From Narthecium ossifragum (taxonomy: Eukaryota; Streptophyta; Magnoliopsida; Dioscoreales; Nartheciaceae), in assembly GCA_963920575.1 (NCBI GenBank), contig OY986966.1:27123717-27187716 (forward strand): a DNA stretch of 64,000 bases, read 5' to 3'. Position 1 is the first letter of the stretch; every line of letters begins with the position of its first letter. The notes below the pieces were generated by a model. It did not search any database. It was not told the DNA's origin and saw only the letters and a program-made list of their open reading frames with translations. The position numbers were made by a program, and so were the translations under genes. Below, one piece after another: positions 29,501 through 41,284 of the stretch.

Positions 29501-29610
29501 TCCCCTCCCTCCCTCTCTCCCCTCCCCCCCCCCCCCTCCCTCCCTCTCTCTCTCTCTCCCTCTCCCTCTCTCCCTCTCCCTCCCCCTCCCCCTCCCCCTC
29601 CCCCTCCCCC
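29501..29610 (+). repeat. Polypyrimidine tract (C-runs, TC and CCCCCT repeats)
   Basis: About 110 bp of pure pyrimidine on the plus strand: a run of 14 Cs, then TC and TCCC repeats, then repeats of CCCCCT. Such purine/pyrimidine mirror tracts can form triplex DNA. The tract lies about 200 bp upstream of the GH9 TATA box. Confidence 0.9.
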
Positions 29611-29640
29611 ACACATTGAGATTAAAATGCCTTAAATCGA
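29611..29640. repeat. 30-bp direct repeat, left copy
   Basis: It is identical to 30968-30997. Similarity continues on the right with gaps through TGTAA-CTTGTTTCTT. Confidence 0.85.
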
Positions 29641-30955
29641 CATATAGTGTAACCTTGTTTCTTAGCGGTTTGGGGTTAAGCGGAATAGAGTTAAGGGGGT
29701 TAGAGATACAAAACTGGGGATAAGAAATGAGGGTAAACCCACTTTTGGCGTTTGGCTCGGAAACAGGGATAAATTAGTGGGTTAAGCTTGTGATAAGGAT
29801 AAGAATTATAAAGTGTATAAAATATATAATATTATAATAATTGATAACCCAGTGAGTTAAGATTATAATATTTGAATTAATTATTAAATTAATTCAAATT
29901 TATCTACGTAATGTGTATAAAATATATAATATTCTAATAGTGGGTAAGTTAGTAGATTAAGATTATAACATTTGAATTAATTATTAAGTTAATTCAAATG
30001 TTTGTACGTGAAGTGTTTACAATATATAATAATGCATCAATGCATTCGCATGTGAGACCCACTTCTATTAATATAATAATAATCTTTTAATATTTTATTG
30101 TTAAAATAATATAAAATAATGTTTGTACATATCAAGGCATCCCCATGCGGACACACTTATATTAATATAATAATAATATTTTAATATTTATTATTAAAAT
30201 AATATAAATAATGTTTGTATACATCAATGCATCCCATACGGACCCATTTATACTGATATAATAATAATATTTTTAATGTTTTATTATTAAAATAAAAATA
30301 AAATAAAACAATTTTTGTATGATGTAGATCAATCATGATATGACATGTGGCATGTGGCATGTGACCCACTTATATTAATATTTTATTATAATAACATATG
30401 AATAATATTATTTAATACAATACGTATATAAAAAAAATATTATGTGTGCGCAAAAGTTTTTCTACGCTCATAAAAACGTATACAAAAATATTTATGGGCT
30501 CACAAAAATATTTGCACGTAGAAAAACAAACAAGCATAAAAAATGTTATGACACACGTAAACATTTTTATATCATCATAAAAATATTTGTATGTATTTTT
30601 AGAAGCGCATAAAAAAAGTCTAAGGGCGTAAAAACAATTTCCTACGCGTAGTGTATTAAATAATATCAATAACTTATTATTATAATAAAATATTAATATA
30701 TGTAGGTCCCCCCCCCAATGCCACGTGTTATACCATGATTGGTCCACATCATGTAAAAAAGTATATTATTTTTATCATTCTTTATATATTGACATCATCA
30801 AAATAATATTATAATATATTTTATGAGTGTAAATGAGAGAGAGAAGCTTAACCCCATTTTCGGGCTTAACCCCATAGCGTTTGGGGATAAGAATGGCCCC
30901 CCTTAACCCCGTTTCTTACCCCCGTTGCCAAACGAGGGCTTAAGGCCTCTCTCTC
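29641..30955. mobile_element. AT-rich MITE-like element bounded by GGTTAAG-type ends
   Basis: Left part: GGTTTGGGGTTAAGCGG and GTTAAGGGGGTTAG. Right part, in reverse complement: TTAAGCCCTCGTTTGGCAACG and GGGGTTAAGCCCG. The interior is very AT-rich with several degenerate direct and inverted copies of a unit containing TATTAATATATGTAGGTCCC and GATTGGTCCAC, the same unit found three times in the element at 1226-2050. It has no coding capacity. The whole is flanked by a 30-bp exact direct repeat (see findings). Confidence 0.45.
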
Positions 30956-30967
30956 TCTCACACACAC

Positions 30968-30997
30968 ACACATTGAGATTAAAATGCCTTAAATCGA
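30968..30997. repeat. 30-bp direct repeat, right copy
   Basis: It is identical to 29611-29640, 1357 bp away, and preceded here by a short CT then CA microsatellite. Confidence 0.85.
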
Positions 30998-31027
30998 TAC
31001 TTCTTAGTACAGTGTAATCTTGTTTCT

Positions 31028-33322
31028 TGTTGATTCTTAAGCCCTCGTTTGGTATGAGAGTAGTCTGTTCCGGAAGAAGGAATTTTGGATTAGAAAAAGT
31101 GAGAATAAAATAGTAACGATTACTTCGCATAAGAAAAAATAGATCGGTACATGTAGGTGGAATGAGAATAAATGAGCATTGATTATTTGAAATAGAAAAA
31201 AATATTTAGGAATAAATATGAAAATAAAGGAGGAAAAATGAGGTTATTTCCACTTATTCCCGCACCTAAATCTTTAATCGAGCTTTCATGCTAACCATTG
31301 TCACTGAAACCTTTAATTTGTATACTTCTCTGATGTGAACGGATTCAGTGGATAACTGTGAACGGATTCAGTTTGGCAAAAGCAATCCCCTGATGCACAC
31401 CGATTGCTATAATAAAAGAAAACAAACAAGCGTCACGTGGAACCCAAAAGACCATGAAAAGACCGTGAGCTCTTGACCCCTACCTGTAGCTAAGCCAACA
31501 TAGGAGGACCCATATATCTCTAGCTTCTCAGTACACAGTTAGTTACCTCTGAACACTATATATATTTTCCTCCATTGATGCATTACCTACCTACGTTACG
31601 TAGGATAGAGTGTTGCCGGTGGCGGTACATCACTAGCTAGTGATCTCTATCATGAGCCAAATGAGAAGAAGCCCTTCAAAGAAAATGAATCATTCATGTA
31701 TACAAGAGTCATGGATACCCATACCATACGTGCTACCATTCTCATCTCCATTCCTCCAAATCCTTTCTCCTGTCTCATAGTTATCATCATCATCTCCGCC
31801 TATGCTTATTAGCTAGATCTTTAATATTGCCCATGCATCAACAACTACCATGAGTAACACTCACTAGCTAACTAGAAACGCCAATAATGTTAGACGTGAG
31901 ACATCACATGAGAATGTGAAGAAAGAGGACAGATTTGACCGAGATGGGAAGTGGGTCTCTTTTTCGGTCGAGCCGGATCGAGTCATGTGCTGCGTCAGAT
32001 CGCCCACATGGACCGGGTCCCGTCCACATCATCTCTCACATGCAAGTAGAATAGCAAAGGTCCGATGTTTTTTTTTTATGCAAATAAGTCCCTATTTTTA
32101 TATGGAATTCCATTCCACCTCGAGAGCCGCGCAAAAGGGGGAGCCGGAGTCGTTGGCCGAATCATCCGCGCAGTGCGTATTGGCCGTAGAACGCGGCGTC
32201 GTTTCCTCCGCTGCTTTTTAGGATGAGACGCCGCAGAATTTGTCCCACCTCGACCTCGCGCGTTTTCCACGTCGGATATGGCGGGAAGGAAGACAACTTA
32301 ACGGTTGGTGAAAGTGCGTCAATGTCATGATGCTGCCTCTTTTAACTAGTTCTAACGGCTAGTAGCCGTTGAAAGGATCCAATTCCAGCTAGCACTATAA
32401 CGGGCAACAAGCCGACCCACAGATTGATGCCGGATGAGCCCGGCTCTGTCCAAATCTTTCGGGCTTCGGCCAGACCAAACCCACAGATTGGCCTGACCTG
32501 ACCATTGATGTTGACTTGGGCCAGAGCAGCGCCACGTAATTTAGTCTGGAACTTGGGCCAATGTCCAAACGCATAATCCTAGCCCAGTCTTGGATCCATC
32601 AGGAGTACACATGTGGTCCTCACTCCTGAGTCCGAGGTGATGATGGACTTGCGACGGGACTAGCTGCCCCGTAGCCACATGGAGATGCAAGCCTGGGCCA
32701 ACAGCCCAACCCAAATCTGTGACCCATAGCACTTTAGTTGAGCTACCACGAAATTTGAACCCAGCACATAATCGGATCGATTCAGACCGAAGGTAGGCCC
32801 AACATGGCCCAATATCAACAAAAGGACTATGCTGGGCAGGTCCGAATTTGAACCCATGTCCAAACGCATAAGCCTAGTCCAGTCCTGGACCCATCGGGAG
32901 TAGACACATGGTTCTAACTCCTGAGTCCGAGGTGATGGACTTACCACGGCCCACAGGCCCAGCTGCCCCGCTACCACTGGAGATGGAAACCCGAGCGCAT
33001 AACCCGACCCAAGGCAGTGACCCATTGCACTTTAGTCGAGTTTCGGACAGGAAATTCAGACCAATCCACACTCAGCGGATTCAGACCTAAGGCAGGCCCG
33101 ACATGGCCCAAGCTCAAAACAGTCCGTGCTGGGCCGGTCCGAACAGAGGCCAGGACAAAGAGATGGCCTGAGCGGAGAAATCAAGTCCTACAAAAGCTCA
33201 AGTACAGCCCAATCCAAATGCGCCCCTTGTTAATTGTTACAAAAGGCAAAGAAGCAAGGAAGGCCAACTTATTTAAGACAAGTAATTAGAGAGTGATACA
33301 TAGACATGTATAGATGAACTAG
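31028..33322. other. Intergenic with repeats, no gene seen
   Basis: It starts with a MITE-like piece (about 31035-31272, CCTCGTTTGGTATGAGAG at its left), then ordinary AT-rich DNA, then a repetitive GC-richer block at 32.4-33.2 kb (listed separately). No exon is recognised. Confidence 0.4.
32564..33150. repeat. Imperfect tandem duplication, period about 295 bp
   Basis: TCCAAACGCATAA-CCTAG at 32564 recurs at 32859, and the following text (CTCCTGAGTCCGAGGTGATG, then AGCTGCCCCG-AGCCAC, then GTGACCCAT-GCACTTTAGT) recurs in the same order. The copies are visibly diverged, with small indels. It is probably old repetitive DNA. Confidence 0.75.
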
Positions 33323-34891
33323 TTATAATTTGAAGCCTGCACTATAAGGGATGGAAGTCGACCCCAACCACTCATCACCTTGTATGAATGTTGCCACAGT
33401 GAAGTTACTTGCCTCTGTAGAGTTCGTGATAACACGATACCCAGGCCAAGTAACTCTATTTGTTGTATTCGATCCAGGCCCTCTGTTCATGTACTCCCCA
33501 TAGTATAATGTATCAAGTGCAAATGTTCCATTCCACTCCTTCCAACCAGCAGGATCGATTAGGCTATCCAGTAAAGACTGGATGAACACTGTCCTCGAGT
33601 ACTGCTTCCATGGCCGCCCGAGGTACGTCCTGAAGGAAGACTGCACAGGGATGAGATCAGACGCGGCACTAACTTTGCAGTTCTGGATTAGAATCCCTGT
33701 GTTCTGATTAGGGTCTTCTCTTCCTTGTGCGGTGAAGATGTTTTGCTGATTTGGGTCGGGCTTTCGAGCGTATATGCTGCAGCTCTGGAAGACTACTGCT
33801 GCGTTGCCGAAGATGAAGTCGACCGTGCCATAAATGTCGCAGTTTCGATAGAACTGGCGAAGAGAGTGCACGTAAAGGGTGTCTTGGTAGCCCACGAAGC
33901 TGCACCGGTAGAATGCGGAGAAGTCAGAGTCGCTCCTGAGAGCCACCGCCTGTTGCTTGCTCGGTCCGGCTGAGTTCTCTATGGTGATGTCCCGTGCAAG
34001 GAATCCCTTGCCCACAACAGCTGCATGCAATGATGTCAAGTGCAACAAACGAAGGTATTAGCGTAAACATTAGTATATCATTGCAGGTGGAGTGGATATA
34101 TAGCTTAATTAGACATCATTTCTACATAATCTCTACGCATTAGCATATATAGTTAGAATAAAGATTTGTGTATATGATCACGCGACATGTGCATTGCACA
34201 TGCTTCTAATCTATGATAAGATACCGATTGATTAATTTAGTTCATCAGTAGAATAATACCGATAGACTAGATCAATTGATCGGTATATCCCTATTGATTG
34301 AATATAGAAATAATCGAATCGGTAGATATATGATCAATCAATTGATCTAGTCGATCTATCTCTATCAGTATTATTCTTCTGATAGACAAGATCAATCAAT
34401 CGGTATCTCACTATCGATTTGAGACAACGTGACTATGTACACAAATCACGACTATAATAGTTATGTGTGTGTACGTGGATATGTCCGGCCTCGTCTCGGC
34501 GAGTCTGACAAAAAGATGAATCACATTCATGCGTATTTGTTTATATGGAATTTTATAATGATCACCTGATCAAGTCACTCTTTGCTAATATGGAATGACC
34601 ACCTAACCTAGTCACATGCGCATGGATGATCAGGGTTTCTAAGTGTGGGTGTGTCCATCATGCATCTTTGTTTGTATCGAATGATCACCGAATCTAACCA
34701 CTCTTTGCTTATATGGAATGGCGCACCTAATCCGGTCACATGGATGATCAGGCTTTATCTGCATGAGCTTAGTTTGTACTTAATTATACTAACAAAAGAT
34801 GACCCCTTACTTAATTTACTAACAAAAGATGATCCCTTACTTAATTAATCATATCCAATAGAATTTGTATGAATATTCTACGATAAAGTTG

Positions 34892-34927
<36 letters not shown>

Positions 34928-36984
34928 CATGAGATAAAGGTCATACCAGCCAACATTGATCCAGCTACTAATAAAAGTTGCACACTGTTCTAGTAGTTGT
35001 ACTTAATTCAAGCCAGTTGGGAAATCTCAATTCCTAAAGTTTGACACGGTTTTTTTACTAGGCTGAAGGACTCTGAGAATATTACTCCAAACGAGTCAAG
35101 CCATAAAGACCTAGCTGTCACACGTACATGCACGTGAATCACTGGCCCCCCACTTAACGCATCTCCGGACGATGCAGCAGCGCCACTCACAGTCCACACC
35201 CACAGCCACCGACAGTGGGTGGGTGGCTGCTGGCAGCTGCGTCCTGCGGGTCAAACTTTTCTCACAGGTCAACGTCTCATTACTCACAACCCAAGATAAG
35301 GTTAATAGGTGTATATCACTTGGGGATGTCCCCCATCAACACTCACTCTCTCCCGGTCTCCCGTGTGGATCCCATCCAACAGTATTTCCCATTCCGACCC
35401 ACTTCAGATCTGACGATGATCCTTTGAAATCATTGAAATTAGTAGAAACATTTGCCTACATGTCACACGTACTCACGTCTAATTCATCGGTGATCGATGG
35501 TATTATACTAATGAATTAGATCAATCAATCGGTAGCATTTTACTGATTCAATAATTAATATATTCAATCGATAGATATTTACTGACTGACTGATCTAATT
35601 CATCAATAGTGTTTTATAAATTTTGTTCTACCGATGAATTAGATGATGAGATCAGTAGAGATCTACTTATTGAAGAACATGTACGATATACATGTCTTTG
35701 TCGTGTACCCAATCGAGACACTTGAATTTATTGTTTTCAAGAATGTTTCATATATATGCTCATGATTTAAGACGTACTAATAAAAGAAGCCCAGACATTG
35801 GTCACATGAGACTAATTAAGCAAGCTTCATCCACACGCATGCATGCAGCTAGACCTAATAATTACAGTGCAACAAATGCAGCAAATAATTATGAGAACAT
35901 TCCTAAGTCTTCGATATATATAGCAGCTGTAATAACTATATGCAGCAGCTAGTGCTAAAGGTTACGTATAATTAACTTAGTGGATTAGAGAAAAGAATTT
36001 GAGCTCACCGACTGTTGCCGATCGGAAAGTAGTCCAGCCGTCGACGACATTCCGGTGAGCCTTGATCACCGTCTTCCCGATGCCGTCGCCGACGAACATT
36101 ATATTGGTCTTCTCCGACGGCACCTCCACGTTCTCAAAATAAGCTCCGGCCTTGATGTAGATCACGAACCGCGTCGCGCTGTTGTTGGGCGCCGCCGCCA
36201 CCGCGTCGCCCACCGTCGTGAAGTTCCCGGTCTCGTCCTTGGCCACTATGATATCTGCAGAGGTCGCATTGACCGCCGACTGAAGCCGCCGCCGGTCTCC
36301 GGTGGATATCCATGCTGGGAATCCATGACGTCTAACGCCGCCGTAGTACTCAAATGCCTCTCTTCCGTGCTTGGCTCTCCTCGTTATTCTATTGGACATG
36401 GCGAGAGAGTTGCTTACGAGATGAGAGATGTGGCGGAGCCGGCGAGCGATGACCGGCCGCACCGAGTCATTGGTATTGGCCTGCGCGAAGCCGTCGAGGC
36501 AAGTGTACTGGTTGGTCATGGCAGCACTGAGCACCGTCTGGATGTCGTCGAGTCTCGACGAAGCATCATTGGAGAGGTCGGACACCGCGTTGTTGAGATC
36601 GCTGATCGTCTCCTCTAACAGCTCGATGCAGTCGCCGAGCGCCAGCGTCTGGCGGAAGCCGAGGGAGTAGCGGCGGTCGCGGAGGATGGCAGAGCAGCTG
36701 GAGGAGGAGGAGCGGACCACGCCTATGGTTTGGTTGATGGCGGCGGCTATGACGGCGGGGACAGTCTTGGAGGAGAGGCCGGGGATGGCGATGACGGTGG
36801 AGACGCAGAGGTCGGGGTAGAGCGTGCCGTCGCAGTGCCTGGTGGTGGTCTGGAGGTGGGAGTAGACGTGGATGTCATGGGGTTTGGAAGGTTGTTTTGG
36901 AGTAACAGAGAGCAAGAGGAAGAGCAGGGTTGAGATGGCCATGGATGAGAGGAGGAGCTTAGCTCTTCTTGGTAAGCTCTGCAT
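33323..36984 (-). CDS. Type-I pectin methylesterase with inhibitor domain, 557 aa, 2 exons
   Basis: It removes methyl esters from homogalacturonan in the wall. Exons: 36984-36009 and 34020-33323, joined in phase through a 1988-bp GT-AG intron. Residues about 12-30 form a hydrophobic signal or anchor ([13 protein letters not shown]). Residues about 50-205 form the PMEI domain with its paired Cys ([25 protein letters not shown]). GDRRRLQS near 236 fits the RRLL-like subtilase processing site. The catalytic domain has GAYFENV, Q349 in QAVALR, Q371 and D372 in YQDTLY, D393 in VDFIFGNA, and [11 protein letters not shown]. All active-site residues are present. The intron holds two ATCGGTA-family MITEs and a TA microsatellite. 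Adjacent pectin methylesterases at 38.9 and 56.7 kb share the intron position. Confidence 0.96.
34163..34448. mobile_element. MITE of the ATCGGTA family, copy 4 (intronic)
   Basis: The left end reads GATTTGTGTATATGATCACG, and the right end in reverse complement reads GTGATTTGTGTACATAGTCACG. The interior has ATCGGTA and TACCGAT words in both orientations. It lies in the intron of the pectin methylesterase gene. Confidence 0.6.
34895..34924. repeat. (TA)15 microsatellite
   Basis: A pure TA run in the intron of the 557-aa pectin methylesterase. Confidence 0.9.
35445..35710. mobile_element. MITE of the ATCGGTA family, copy 5 (intronic, diverged)
   Basis: Ends resemble CTACATGTCACACGTACTCACG and, on the right, ACATGTACGATATACATG. 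The interior has TCGGTGATCGATGG, ATCGGTAGC and AATCGATAGA. Edges are approximate. Confidence 0.45.
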
Positions 36985-36987
36985 TGC

Positions 36988-36991
<4 letters not shown>

Positions 36992-37020
<29 letters not shown>
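36992..37020. repeat. (GA)n tract in the 5' UTR of the minus-strand pectin methylesterase
   Basis: An uninterrupted GA run, read as TC in the transcript, just upstream of the ATG at 36984. It is probably in the 5' UTR and may act as a pyrimidine patch. Confidence 0.85.
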
Positions 37021-37027
<7 letters not shown>

Positions 37028-37045
37028 ACAGAGAGATGTGTGGTT

Positions 37046-37054
37046 ACTTATAAC
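37046..37054 (-). promoter_or_regulatory. Candidate TATA box of the 557-aa pectin methylesterase
   Basis: The minus strand reads GTTATAAGT about 65 bp upstream of the ATG. A second candidate, ATATATAT, lies at 37078-37085. Which one is used cannot be told from sequence. Confidence 0.4.
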
Positions 37055-37252
37055 GGAGATGGTGGAGAAGAAGCGGAATATATATGTTTGTCGCTGGTGG
37101 TCGGGAATGGTCGTGGAGGAGTGCGGTGGAGACGAGAGAGTGTTTGGTGTTTTGGCTGGGATAGCTGAGGAGGATCCGGTTGGAGTAATGTAAACCCAAG
37201 ATGTTGGTTGCCATGCATTGAATAGCCAGTACGATGGGTGTTTACAGTTCAA

Positions 37253-38853
37253 AAAATTACTGAATATCCCTATAAAATAAATGGACCGTTTTGGTCTTGG
37301 GTTCTTACTTATGAGTCTAATAAGTGGAAAAGTTTACACATCTTGGCCATGAATTCTTACTTATGACTCATGAGATAGGATTTCCGACTTGTAAGTAAAA
37401 AATTTCATAAGCAACCGGTATGAAAATACAAGATGACCCGAAATTGTAAAATAAAAAATAAAGTGGATTTAATATGCTTTTTACTTTTGAGAAAGTCAGT
37501 CAAAAGGCTGGCGAAAGGTTACAAAAAGGAGCGCAAAAATAAATACAAATATATAAGGAAATCCCAAGACGGTTCAGATCCGTGAACAAGAACCCCGGAG
37601 CGAGACCAGCCGTACGTGGACCTGGGCCGAGTCTAGATTTAATATGCAAATGTTTTCAATAAGTATGGTTGGGAAAAAAAAGTTTCAGGTTTCTAGATTT
37701 GTGCGGGGATGATATATATTGATATGAAAAGCCTCCCAAATAGCTGATGGTTTCTGTATTTTTTTTTTGTTTGATTTCGCAGCCCACAGGTTTATCTAAT
37801 AATAATAATAATAAAATATTAATTACTTGAAAATGCATGAAATTTGCATATCCAAATCTCCCCGAGAGGTTTTGGATGCCTTTGTTAAGTAAGGTCTCAC
37901 TTGAAATGCTCCTGCAGTAATTAATTTCCTTCTTTACAAAGACAGCCCAACGACCAACAACCAGACCAGCCCAAAAGGCTAACTGTACAACCCAACCATA
38001 CCACCTCTAGAGGCCCAATTTAGCCCAAACGATTGCATGATATCGACGTGTCAACCACCGTCTTTATTATGCTGACCACTCGTAAGTTTGGAATATTTAT
38101 AAGTTGATTAAATTAATCTTTTTTAGCCATTTAAGCGTTTCAGATCATTGGTGATTCAAGACAGTCTACTTAAACAAAGAATCTGGTACATCCAAATATG
38201 GCTAAACAAGCCTAAGCTTGGACTACCTTCCTTACTGCTTTTGCTATAAAAAACGTACGTGTGAAAGACTATGACTTAGCAAATCCTCCATTAGACTGCG
38301 GTCGGAAAGGAATAGGATACCCTCTTTTGTAGATGCTACAGTGTCACTCTTAAACGTAGTATGATCATCAAATTAGTCTACTTTTAATTCCTACCTCAAG
38401 CTTTAGTCACTAAAGCTAAAGACGTGCCCATCACATGAGAATCTCTTAAGTCGACGAGCCCAAGCAAACAGAGAGAATAACTAGCTAGGCTTTTCTCCAC
38501 TCCAAGCCACACATATATGCACCCTCGCATTGAAATGACTAATGAGCCCTGCATCCTTTCATAGTTTCATTTTATGTTTGTCAAATAGTAAAAAGAAAAT
38601 TACTTATTAGTCTTACATTTATGATAAGCTTTGTTTTGTTCCTACATAAAACTTTTATTGTGATGCAAAAAGTGAAAGCGAGCAAAAGGAGAGAATATAT
38701 AGGCTTTTACTATGGAGAGGAAAGCATAAAGGATGGTGACAAGGCCCTTTCTCTCCTCACAATTAAACTACACCACCTTCACCTTATAAGTTATATATAA
38801 GCCATGGAAGCACCTCTTTATAAAGAGATTGAGTACTTCCACTTCATGAACGC
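37253..38853. other. Intergenic between divergent pectin methylesterases
   Basis: About 1.6 kb of AT-rich DNA with a short TAA repeat near 37798. It must contain the distal promoters of both divergent pectin methylesterase genes. No exon or clear transposon is seen. Confidence 0.45.
38791..38801 (+). promoter_or_regulatory. Candidate TATA box of the 550-aa pectin methylesterase
   Basis: TTATATATAAG lies about 55-60 bp upstream of the ATG at 38854. Another, CTTTATAAAG at 38816-38825, is only about 30 bp upstream of the first Met; if used, it would favour the second Met at 38866. Confidence 0.45.
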
Positions 38854-40837
38854 ATGCAGCCTATCATGGCATCCGCCATTAGCGTCGTCCTCTTCTTCTT
38901 CTTGGTCCTCCCTAGCTCACTTGATGCACTCTTAAACCCTAATTCATTCTCCTCCATTGAAGAAGCCAAGGCATTTGAGGAATCCTTGGTAAACCAAGCT
39001 TGCATCAACACCGGCAACCATGAGGCATGCCTCTCTCGGATCCGTTCCGACTGCGACAGCAACGGCCGGCGAGGCCCGCTCCCGATATTGAACGCCGCCA
39101 TCAGAGGCACCATAAACGAGGCCATCCGCGCCGTCGAGTTGATCTCGCGGGCCGCCTCGCCGTCCGACAGCCTCCGGGAGCGCATGGCAGTCCATGACTG
39201 CATGGAGCTGCTCGACTTCTCCGTCGACGAGCTCGGGTGGTCGTTGGAGGAGATGGGCCGGATCGAATTTGACTCGATCAACGTCCACCACGAGGCCAAC
39301 CTGAGGTCTTGGCTCAGCGCGGCGCTCAGCAACCAAGACACGTGCCTGGAGAGCTTCGAAGGCACCGACGGCCTGCTCAGGCGCCAGGTCCAGGGGATGC
39401 TCGACGAGGTGACGACGCTCGTGGGCAACGCCATGGAGATGTACAAGAGGATGCGCAGCATCATGCCGCATGCCACCCGGCCGGCGGCGAACCGGACGAA
39501 GACGGCCGACAGGAACTACGAGCTGCCTCCCTGGGTCACGTCCGAAGACGATGAGCTGATGCGTGCCAATCGAAAGGAGATGGCGGTGGATGCGGTGGTG
39601 GCGGCGGACGGGAGCGGGAGGTTCCGGACGGTCATGGAGGCGGTGAACCGTGCGCCGAGCTATGGAACGAGGAGGTACGTGATATACGTGAAGAAGGGGG
39701 TTTATAGGGAGAATGTTGAGCTTAAGAAGAAGAAGACTAATATAATGGTGGTCGGAGATGGAATGGGGCAGACTGTGATCACTGCCAGTAGGAACTTCTT
39801 GCAAGGGTGGACAACCTTCAGGACTGCCACGTTTGGTAACTAATTTGCATTCCACTCAAAATTATATACCCCTCGAAAAATAGTTATTTATCTTTCTTTT
39901 TTTTTGTTTTGCATGTATACTTATATATATATACCCTTTGGATCGAGCATTTTAATAAGTGATAACTTAGAAATGACCAAAATATTGATTTATCGAAGGT
40001 ATATATTCAAAGTGATTGTTATATGCGCACGGCAAGTATAATTTGGATACTAAATAATAGTTTACAAGGATATTATATGACTATATTCAAAGTGATTGTT
40101 ATGTACGGAAGAAGCCCTCGGTTTAAACTTGCCGCTATTTTAAAAGTTTGTTCTTAATGCATGCAGCTGTCTCCGGCCAAGGCTTCATTGCCAGGGACAT
40201 AACCTTCCGTAACACCGCCGGCCCGCAGAACCGCCAGGCGGTGGCCCTCCGAGTCGACTCCGACCGCTCCGCCTTCTACCGTTGCAGCATCGAGGGCTAC
40301 CAAGACACTCTTTACGCCCACTCGCTTCGGCAATTCTACCGGGAGTGCCAGATCCATGGCACCGTCGACTTCATCTTCGGAAATGGCATCGCCGTCATCC
40401 AGAACAGCAAAATTATAGCTCGCCAACCTCTTCCCTACCAGGTGATCACCGTCACCGCTCAGGGCCGGAAAGACCCGAACCAGAACACCGGTTTTTCGAT
40501 CCAAAATAGCTTCGTTTACGCCACGTCCCCGACGTACTTAGGCCGGCCGTGGAAGCCATACTCGAGGACAGTGTTCATGCAGTCGTACCTCGGCGCCGGA
40601 GTCCAGCCGGCGGGATGGCTGGAATGGGCGGGGGACTTTGGGCTGAGCACGTTGTTTTATGGGGAGTTCATGAATTATGGGCCGGGGTCCAAGCTCGCCG
40701 GGCGAGTCCGGTGGCCTGGGTATCACATTATAAGGGATGCGGGGGTGGCTAGCTTCTTCACGGTGCGGCGTTTCATCGACGGGATGTCGTGGTTGCCGTC
40801 GACCGGCGTGCACTTCACGGCTGATTTGATCACGTAG
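38854..40837 (+). CDS. Type-I pectin methylesterase with inhibitor domain, 550 aa, 2 exons
   Basis: Exons are 38854-39835 and 40167-40837, joined through a 331-bp GT-AG intron in the same phase as the other two copies. The first Met (MQPIMASAISVVLFFF) and a second at 38866 both open a good signal peptide, so the start may be four residues later. The PMEI domain follows (NQACINTGNHEACLSRIRSDC, HDCMELLDFSVDEL, NQDTCLESFE). The catalytic domain has KKGVYRENV, Q351, Q373, D374, D395 in VDFIFGNG, and LGRPWKPYSRT; all active-site residues are present. No RRLL-type processing motif is obvious between the domains. The coding sequence is GC-rich, which gives a long but meaningless minus-strand frame (38944-39855). 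Confidence 0.96.
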
Positions 40838-41284
40838 CTCATGACTTCGATGTTGTTGGCTCGACTCGAATGGATATGTTGGCATGGCTAGTAATTAAGC
40901 AGGCCCAATTGGGGTCCAACCAATTATAGATCCGATTAGATGTACGAGTTGTTTCTAGGCTGACTAATGATCCAATTATTGTCTTATAGGTCGTTTCACG
41001 TGCATATCACATGCGAATTAATCATTTTAAATTTAGGGGCATCAAGTTCTGGAACGATTTTATACGGGGAAGGTGCCTGAGTTCTCCCCTAGTCAAAACT
41101 CGCACCACGCACTCATGTACTTTCCTATTTTGTACGATACTTAGGTTAATTGCCAATGTTGCATCATATGATGTCGTTAGAATCAGTATCAGAACCAAAT
41201 TATAAAACATGCAAGCTGATGCAACATCAACATAGAAGTACTCGATGTTTGTCATGAGTCATCACGTATATATCTATGTACATA

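Noticed and set aside
36055..36618. 187-codon open frame on the plus strand
   Set aside because: It is antisense to exon 1 of the 557-aa pectin methylesterase, which has all family motifs on the other strand.
38944..39855. 303-codon open frame on the minus strand
   Set aside because: It is the antisense shadow of the GC-rich first exon of the 550-aa pectin methylesterase; composition is His/Arg/Pro-rich and no domain is seen.
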